A stretch of 10,301 nt of DNA, from positions 1 through 10,301 of the forward strand of contig JBFXDW010000064.1 in the NCBI GenBank assembly GCA_050180745.1. The letters run 5' to 3'. Of the stretch, positions 7,378 through 10,301 are shown piece by piece (the first letter of the stretch is position 1; each line of letters starts with the position of its first letter). This DNA is from JBFXDW01 sp050180745. GTDB lineage: Bacteria > Pseudomonadota > Alphaproteobacteria > UBA9219. The notes beneath the pieces were generated by a model. The model had not been told where the DNA came from. It worked only from the letters and a program-made list of their open reading frames with translations, and did no database searches. Both the position numbers and the translations under genes were made by a program.

Positions 7378-7454
7378 AAATGGCGTTTTTCTGCGCTTCC
7401 GCTACTCAAGTACTCTTATGTACATTCCGTTGCGGTTCTCGAAAAACGCCATTT
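7378..7454. repeat. 77-bp nested palindromic element between atpD and atpC
   Basis: AAATGGCGTTTTTC (7378-7391) is matched exactly in reverse complement by GAAAAACGCCATTT (7441-7454). Inside lie a second pair, CCGC (7399-7402) with GCGG (7432-7435), extended by AC/GT across single mismatches. An innermost GTAC pair lies at 7410-7413 and 7420-7423. The nested order gives one long imperfect hairpin. This design resembles the small palindromic elements dispersed in many bacterial genomes. Only one copy is visible here, so that reading is inferred. It accounts for much of the extra distance between atpD and atpC. Confidence 0.65.
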
Positions 7455-7529
7455 TCGACTCAAATAGCAACGCATATCGACGCACTCTACTATGAATGGA
7501 TCCTGTGGAAGTTTTGAAAGGGCATGACT

Positions 7530-7934
7530 ATGACACAACTTCAGTTTGAGCTTACGGCTCCTGAGCAAAAAGCGTTTGATAAACCTGTTGCGATGGTCAC
7601 GGTGCCATCAAGCGCAGGGATTTATAGCGTTCTTATCGGGCATGCGCCGATGGTCACTGATGTTGCGCCAGGGGTTGTTGAGATTTATGAGAATGATCAA
7701 ACGACTGTATCTTCGCGTCTTTTTGTGACGGGCGGCTATTGCGAAGTCACGACGACGCGCTGTTCCTTGATGGCGGATGAGATTCTTGATCTTGCAACGT
7801 TTGATAAATCTGAGATTGAAGCTGAAATTGCGGCGCTGATCAAGGCGCGTGGCGAACTGGGTCCCGAAGAGAGCGACGACGAGATCGAAGCGAAGCTGGC
7901 CATCGAAATGACCAAGCTGCAGGTCGTGGCGTAG
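7530..7934 (+). CDS. atpC: ATP synthase F1 subunit epsilon
   Basis: The epsilon subunit binds gamma and the c ring in the central stalk and can inhibit ATP hydrolysis. The 134-residue product begins MTQLQFELTAPEQKAF and has the N-terminal beta sandwich with VTVPSSAGIYSVLIGHAPMV, PGVVEIYE and LFVTGGYCEVT. A short acidic helical C-terminal part follows (about residues 88-134). I chose the second ATG at 7530 because GAAAGGG lies seven bases upstream of it but only one base upstream of the ATG at 7524, which would add two residues. The gene closes the F1 run; a heptamer repeat array begins five bases after its stop. Confidence 0.94.
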   Translation: MTQLQFELTAPEQKAFDKPVAMVTVPSSAGIYSVLIGHAPMVTDVAPGVVEIYENDQTTVSSRLFVTGGYCEVTTTRCSLMADEILDLATFDKSEIEAEIAALIKARGELGPEESDDEIEAKLAIEMTKLQVVA

Positions 7935-7938
7935 ATCA

Positions 7939-7994
7939 GGATTCAGCATTCAGGATTCAGGATTCAGGGAAGCTTCCTGTTTCTTTCTCTCCCA
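7939..7994 (+). repeat. Heptamer repeat element, copy 1 (array plus tail)
   Basis: Four 7-bp units of the form GGATTCA (one is GCATTCA) occupy 7939-7966. They are followed by GGGAAGCTTCCT and a pyrimidine-rich tract ending CTCTCCCAAAC near 7994. The same order of array, tail and tract occurs at 10159-10213, and the tail again in reverse at 10266-10301. The GGAAGCTTCC core is itself palindromic and precedes a T-rich stretch, so it could also help end the atp transcript, though it is short for that. Confidence 0.75.
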
Positions 7995-8123
7995 AACCGC
8001 AAATATGCTTCCGTTATGCCGGTACCCGCCTTCGCGAGCATAGACTCAGGTGGACATCCCATTTTTTATGTCCAAAAATTAAAAATGAACGAATGTTGCA
8101 AGCTTTGGAATTACCAAAATGGG

Positions 8124-8164
8124 ATTCCAGATCTACACGTCGCTAACGCTCGTGGGTCTGGAAT
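8124..8164. repeat. Imperfect hairpin, likely remnant of an interspersed repeat
   Basis: ATTCCAGATC and GGTCTGGAAT form the outer stem with one G-T type mismatch, and CACG/CGTG form the inner stem around an 11-base loop. Flanking GGG and TGATGGG resemble the ends of palindromic intergenic repeats found in many proteobacteria. That resemblance is from memory, not a search. Confidence 0.45.
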
Positions 8165-8299
8165 GATGGGAATTTTTGAAGGATTGGAAGAGAAACGAAA
8201 AGTTGGTTTCCTTAAATCCCGTCGATCCCTACCTTGGCACGAGCTTTGCATTTCATCTAGGAGAGTTAGTTTTTCCTTGGATGTAAGAAAGTTCCTCCC

Positions 8300-9196
8300 T
8301 TGGTACAGAATGTAAGCACAATCAATGAGATGGCCTCTTATGTGGCGCAAGGCTTGTCTGGCAAAGACAGGGCTGTGGCGGCGATTAAGCAGGCTTCGTC
8401 TCGTACGGGTGTAGATTTTGCCTATCTCTTGGCTCAAGCTACGCAGGAAAGTGGTCTTAATGCTTCGGCCAAGGCTTCGACGAGTTCAGCGACGGGGCTT
8501 TTTCAATTTATAGATCAAACATGGTTGCAAACCGTGAAGGCTCATGGTGCTGAGCATGGATTGTCTGCCTATGCCGATAAGATTTCTCTTGATTCCAATG
8601 GTGTGGCTCAGGTTTCTAACCCAAAAGATAAGGCAGCTATTCTTGCCCTGAGGAACAATCCAGAGGTTGCGTCTTTGATGGCAGCAGAGTTGGCAAGCGA
8701 TAATAAAGAGTCTTTGACCCAAACGGTGGGTAGTGATGTTGGGGCAACCGACCTTTATATGGCTCATTTTTTAGGGGCAGGGGGCGCGCGTAAGTTTCTT
8801 TGTGCGATGAACAAAAACCCAAATCTATCTGCGGCAGATGTGTGTCCAAGTGCGGCGGCGGCGAATAAGAACGTATTTTACGATTCCCAAACAGGTTGTG
8901 CACGCAGTGTAGCAGAGGTTTACGCGTTCTTTGACAAGAAATTCGATTGCGATGATTTCTCTGATGCATCTATTCAGGTGGCTTCTTCTGGTGCCCCTGC
9001 TGTCCTCAAAAGAGGAGGGGAAGTTGCCTATCAAGTTTATCCAACAAAGGGTGTAACACTGGATTCATCAACCTCAACGCCATTCGCGACGATGCTTTTG
9101 GCGCAAATGGATATGGAAAGCTGGGGGCTGGATACGTTGGACGCTATGTATTCGATTGATGCAACATCGAAATATGTAAAGGCGTATGCGGGTTAG
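8300..9196 (+). CDS. SLT-type lytic transglycosylase-like protein without signal peptide
   Basis: The 298-residue product has a lysozyme-like SLT region near its N-terminus. FAYLLAQATQESGLN supplies the expected catalytic glutamate (Glu50), and SSATGLFQFIDQTWL (about 62-76) is the usual substrate-groove motif. Later blocks such as GATDLYMAHFLGAGGARKFL resemble a type of transglycosylase-like protein I associate with alphaproteobacteria. Such enzymes cleave peptidoglycan glycan strands. No signal peptide or membrane segment is visible, and an in-frame stop at 8267-8269 prevents a longer start, so its route to the periplasm is unclear. The TTG at 8300 follows AAGAAAG by eight bases; an ATG at 8330 would shorten it by ten residues. 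The last 100 residues are not recognisable. Four cysteines lie at about 167-217. Confidence 0.8.
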   Translation: MVQNVSTINEMASYVAQGLSGKDRAVAAIKQASSRTGVDFAYLLAQATQESGLNASAKASTSSATGLFQFIDQTWLQTVKAHGAEHGLSAYADKISLDSNGVAQVSNPKDKAAILALRNNPEVASLMAAELASDNKESLTQTVGSDVGATDLYMAHFLGAGGARKFLCAMNKNPNLSAADVCPSAAAANKNVFYDSQTGCARSVAEVYAFFDKKFDCDDFSDASIQVASSGAPAVLKRGGEVAYQVYPTKGVTLDSSTSTPFATMLLAQMDMESWGLDTLDAMYSIDATSKYVKAYAG

Positions 9197-9197
9197 G

Positions 9198-9218
9198 GAT
9201 CAAATGCTTTCTTTGATC
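9198..9218. terminator. Inverted repeat between convergent genes
   Basis: GATCAAA (9198-9204) and TTTGATC (9212-9218) pair exactly around a 7-base loop in the 31-bp gap between the SLT gene and sua5. The position suits a shared bidirectional transcription end. Neither side has a strong T-tract, so it is at best a weak intrinsic terminator. Confidence 0.4.
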
Positions 9219-9227
9219 TCCGACCTC

Positions 9228-10202
9228 TTAGATTGCTGCTCTTTGAAGGCGGTCATTAATGGCAGCGCCAAGACCGGTGTTAGGGATAGGGGCAACAGCA
9301 ATTCCTTTTAGGTGCGGTTGATCCAATTCGTGCAGCATAGAAAAGAGGTTGGCAGCAGCTTCAACGGTGTCTCCTTCCAGACTGAGGTTGAGGCGTAGGG
9401 CTCCTCCTGTGAGTGCCTCTTCGTTACCAAACAAAAGAAAAGCCTCATCTTCTTGCGCAAGTGTAACGTTAAGACGTACCGGCAGGCGCGGTGCATAGTG
9501 GCTGAGCAGCATGCCCGGGCTTTTGGGGCTTGTGTCATCATGTGTGGCCTGACCAACAGGACCCAGTAGAGATTCCAGCATTTCTTTTGTAATGCCGCCA
9601 TGGCGTAGAATCGTGGGCGCATCTGTTGTCAGATCAAGAACCGTTGATTCAACGCCAACGCGACAGGAGCCTCCGTCTAAAATAAGATCGACCTTATTGC
9701 CTAAGGATTCAGCGACATGGGAAACACTGGTGGGGCTGAGGCTTCCTGATGCATTGGCGCTGGGAGCCGCGATAGGACGGCCTGTTTCCTTGATAAGGGT
9801 ACGTGCAATTTCATGATCAGGGCAACGTATGGCGATTGTTTCAAGTCCTGCGCTGGCGAGCAACGATATCGGGGAGTTATTTGTACGAGGTAAAACAAGC
9901 GTTAGGGGGCCTGGCCAAAAAGCGGTAGCTACTTTTTCTGCCACATCATTCCATATGACATATCGTGCAGCATCGTCTTTGGCGGCAATGTGAATAATCA
10001 AGGGGTTAAACTGAGGACGGCCTTTGGCAGCATAGATTTTGGCGATTGCATGCTCATTTGTGGCATCGCCGCCGAGGCCGTAAACGGTTTCAGTAGGAAA
10101 GGCAACGAGCTTGCCCTTCCGTAGTAGCTCTGCGGCGTGGGCGAGGGATCGTGGAGAAGGATTCAGGATTCGGGATTCGGGATTCAGGGAGGCTTCCTTC
10201 AT
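9228..10202 (-). CDS. sua5: Threonylcarbamoyl-AMP synthase (Sua5/YrdC family)
   Basis: This enzyme makes threonylcarbamoyl-AMP from threonine, bicarbonate and ATP for the t6A modification of tRNAs reading ANN codons. The 324-residue product has the YrdC domain with FPTETVYGLG (35-44), KGRPQFNPL (60-68), PGPLTLV (98-104), PSANASG (147-153) and GVESTVLD (183-190). The linker SPGMLLSHYAP (228-238) leads to a C-terminal Sua5 domain (about 240-324), so it is the long Sua5 type rather than short TsaC. The likely ATG at 10202 and the first 15 or so codons lie within a dispersed heptamer repeat. Conserved sequence begins only at about residue 18. No good ribosome binding site is visible. A TTG at 10286 would add 28 residues. 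Confidence 0.92.
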   Translation of the reverse strand: MKEASLNPESRILNPSPRSLAHAAELLRKGKLVAFPTETVYGLGGDATNEHAIAKIYAAKGRPQFNPLIIHIAAKDDAARYVIWNDVAEKVATAFWPGPLTLVLPRTNNSPISLLASAGLETIAIRCPDHEIARTLIKETGRPIAAPSANASGSLSPTSVSHVAESLGNKVDLILDGGSCRVGVESTVLDLTTDAPTILRHGGITKEMLESLLGPVGQATHDDTSPKSPGMLLSHYAPRLPVRLNVTLAQEDEAFLLFGNEEALTGGALRLNLSLEGDTVEAAANLFSMLHELDQPHLKGIAVAPIPNTGLGAAINDRLQRAAI

Positions 10203-10213
10203 CTTTGTCTCAT
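10159..10213 (+). repeat. Heptamer repeat element, copy 2 (inside the sua5 start)
   Basis: Four units of GGATTCA or GGATTCG occupy 10159-10186. They are followed by GGGAGGCTTCCT and a pyrimidine-rich tract containing TCTTTGTCTCATAAAC. Copy 1 has the same number of units and the same tail, with about 16 of 22 matches continuing past GGCTTCC by eye. On the minus strand this copy is read as the sua5 N-terminus, giving a peptide with a 7-residue period (LNPESRI then LNPSP). Confidence 0.75.
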
Positions 10214-10265
10214 AAACTTTCAGTAAGAAATCTGTTAATCTTTGTAACAAGGACGTTATTGGAAA

Positions 10266-10301
10266 TTTGGGAGAGAAAAGCAACAATAAAGCCTCCCTGA
10301 A
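10266..10301 (-). repeat. Heptamer repeat element, copy 3 (inverted, truncated by window edge)
   Basis: Read on the minus strand from 10301, the sequence is TTCAGGGAGGC, then a T-rich stretch, then TTTCTCTCCCAAA. The first 11 bases are identical to copy 2, and the last 13 are identical to the matching part of copy 1. It faces copy 2 head to head, with about 70 bases between them. Any heptamer array would lie just beyond the window. Confidence 0.65.

Larger units (their letters stand above)
7935..8299. other. Repeat-rich spacer between atpC and the SLT gene
   Basis: This 365-bp stretch holds no convincing gene. It starts with the heptamer array and tail at 7939-7994. It also contains TGGACAT/ATGTCCA (8051-8057, 8068-8074) and the exact inverted pair ATCCCATTTT (8056-8065) and AAAATGGGAT (8116-8125). 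A further hairpin is built from ATTCCAGATC (8124-8133) and GGTCTGGAAT (8155-8164) with CACG/CGTG inside it. Short open frames across it are made largely of these repeats. A promoter for the next gene should lie towards its right end, but I cannot identify one confidently. Confidence 0.6.

Noticed and set aside
6887..7495. A 202-codon frame running through the atpD end and the palindromes
   Set aside because: It is out of frame with atpD, very rich in arginine and leucine, and typical of a shadow frame.
8016..8315. A 99-codon plus-strand frame starting MPVPAFASIDSGG
   Set aside because: It is built from the palindromic repeats of the spacer, has no recognisable domain or convincing ribosome binding site, and overlaps the start of the SLT gene.
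7939..10213. A CRISPR array from the repeated GGATTCA units
   Set aside because: The units are 7 bp, directly adjacent with no spacers, and no cas genes are present.
10203..10286. Sua5 starting at the TTG at 10286
   Set aside because: The added 28 residues have no family similarity and run into repeat copy 3; the ATG at 10202 is simpler, though its ribosome binding site is weak.

Overview
The window looks like a chromosomal segment of a flagellated alphaproteobacterium of moderate GC content. The protein sequences (FliF/FliG, GuaA, F1-ATPase gamma/beta/epsilon, a two-domain Sua5, and an SLT-fold protein of a type I associate with alphaproteobacteria) and the fliF-fliG order fit that group. 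The genus cannot be fixed from sequence alone. Nothing suggests a phage, plasmid, CRISPR array or insertion sequence, and I saw no rRNA or tRNA gene.

Layout. On the minus strand at the left edge lie fliF and the start of fliG, encoding the flagellar MS ring and the first switch protein. A 345-bp divergent intergenic region with two clean dyads separates them from a plus-strand run. That run is a ParD/ParE-type toxin-antitoxin pair, guaA (GMP synthase), a small secreted cysteine-containing protein overlapping the guaA stop, then atpG, atpD and atpC. After a 365-bp repeat-rich spacer comes a soluble SLT-type lytic transglycosylase-like gene. It converges with a minus-strand sua5 gene (threonylcarbamoyl-AMP synthase, tRNA t6A pathway) at the right edge.

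How the genes relate. guaA and the secreted protein are translationally linked by a 10-bp overlap, and parDE sits only 25 bp upstream of guaA, so these may share transcripts. The F1 genes appear as atpG-atpD-atpC without the usual atpH-atpA in front of atpG, so the F1 cluster seems to be split here. The atpD-atpC spacer is unusually long and carries two palindromic structures, one of which contains the atpD stop codon.

Most unusual signal. A dispersed repeat has a 7-bp tandem array (GGATTCA/G, four units) followed by a conserved tail (GGGARGCTTCC, then a pyrimidine-rich tract, then CCCAAA-like). It occurs after atpC and again at the start of sua5. An inverted third copy of the tail is cut by the right edge. 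The sua5 copy is in frame and supplies the likely start codon and roughly the first 15 codons, so a mobile or expanding repeat appears to have become protein-coding sequence. I found no clearly novel enzymatic or defence system. The repeat family, the atpD-atpC palindromes and the split F1 cluster are the points worth following.
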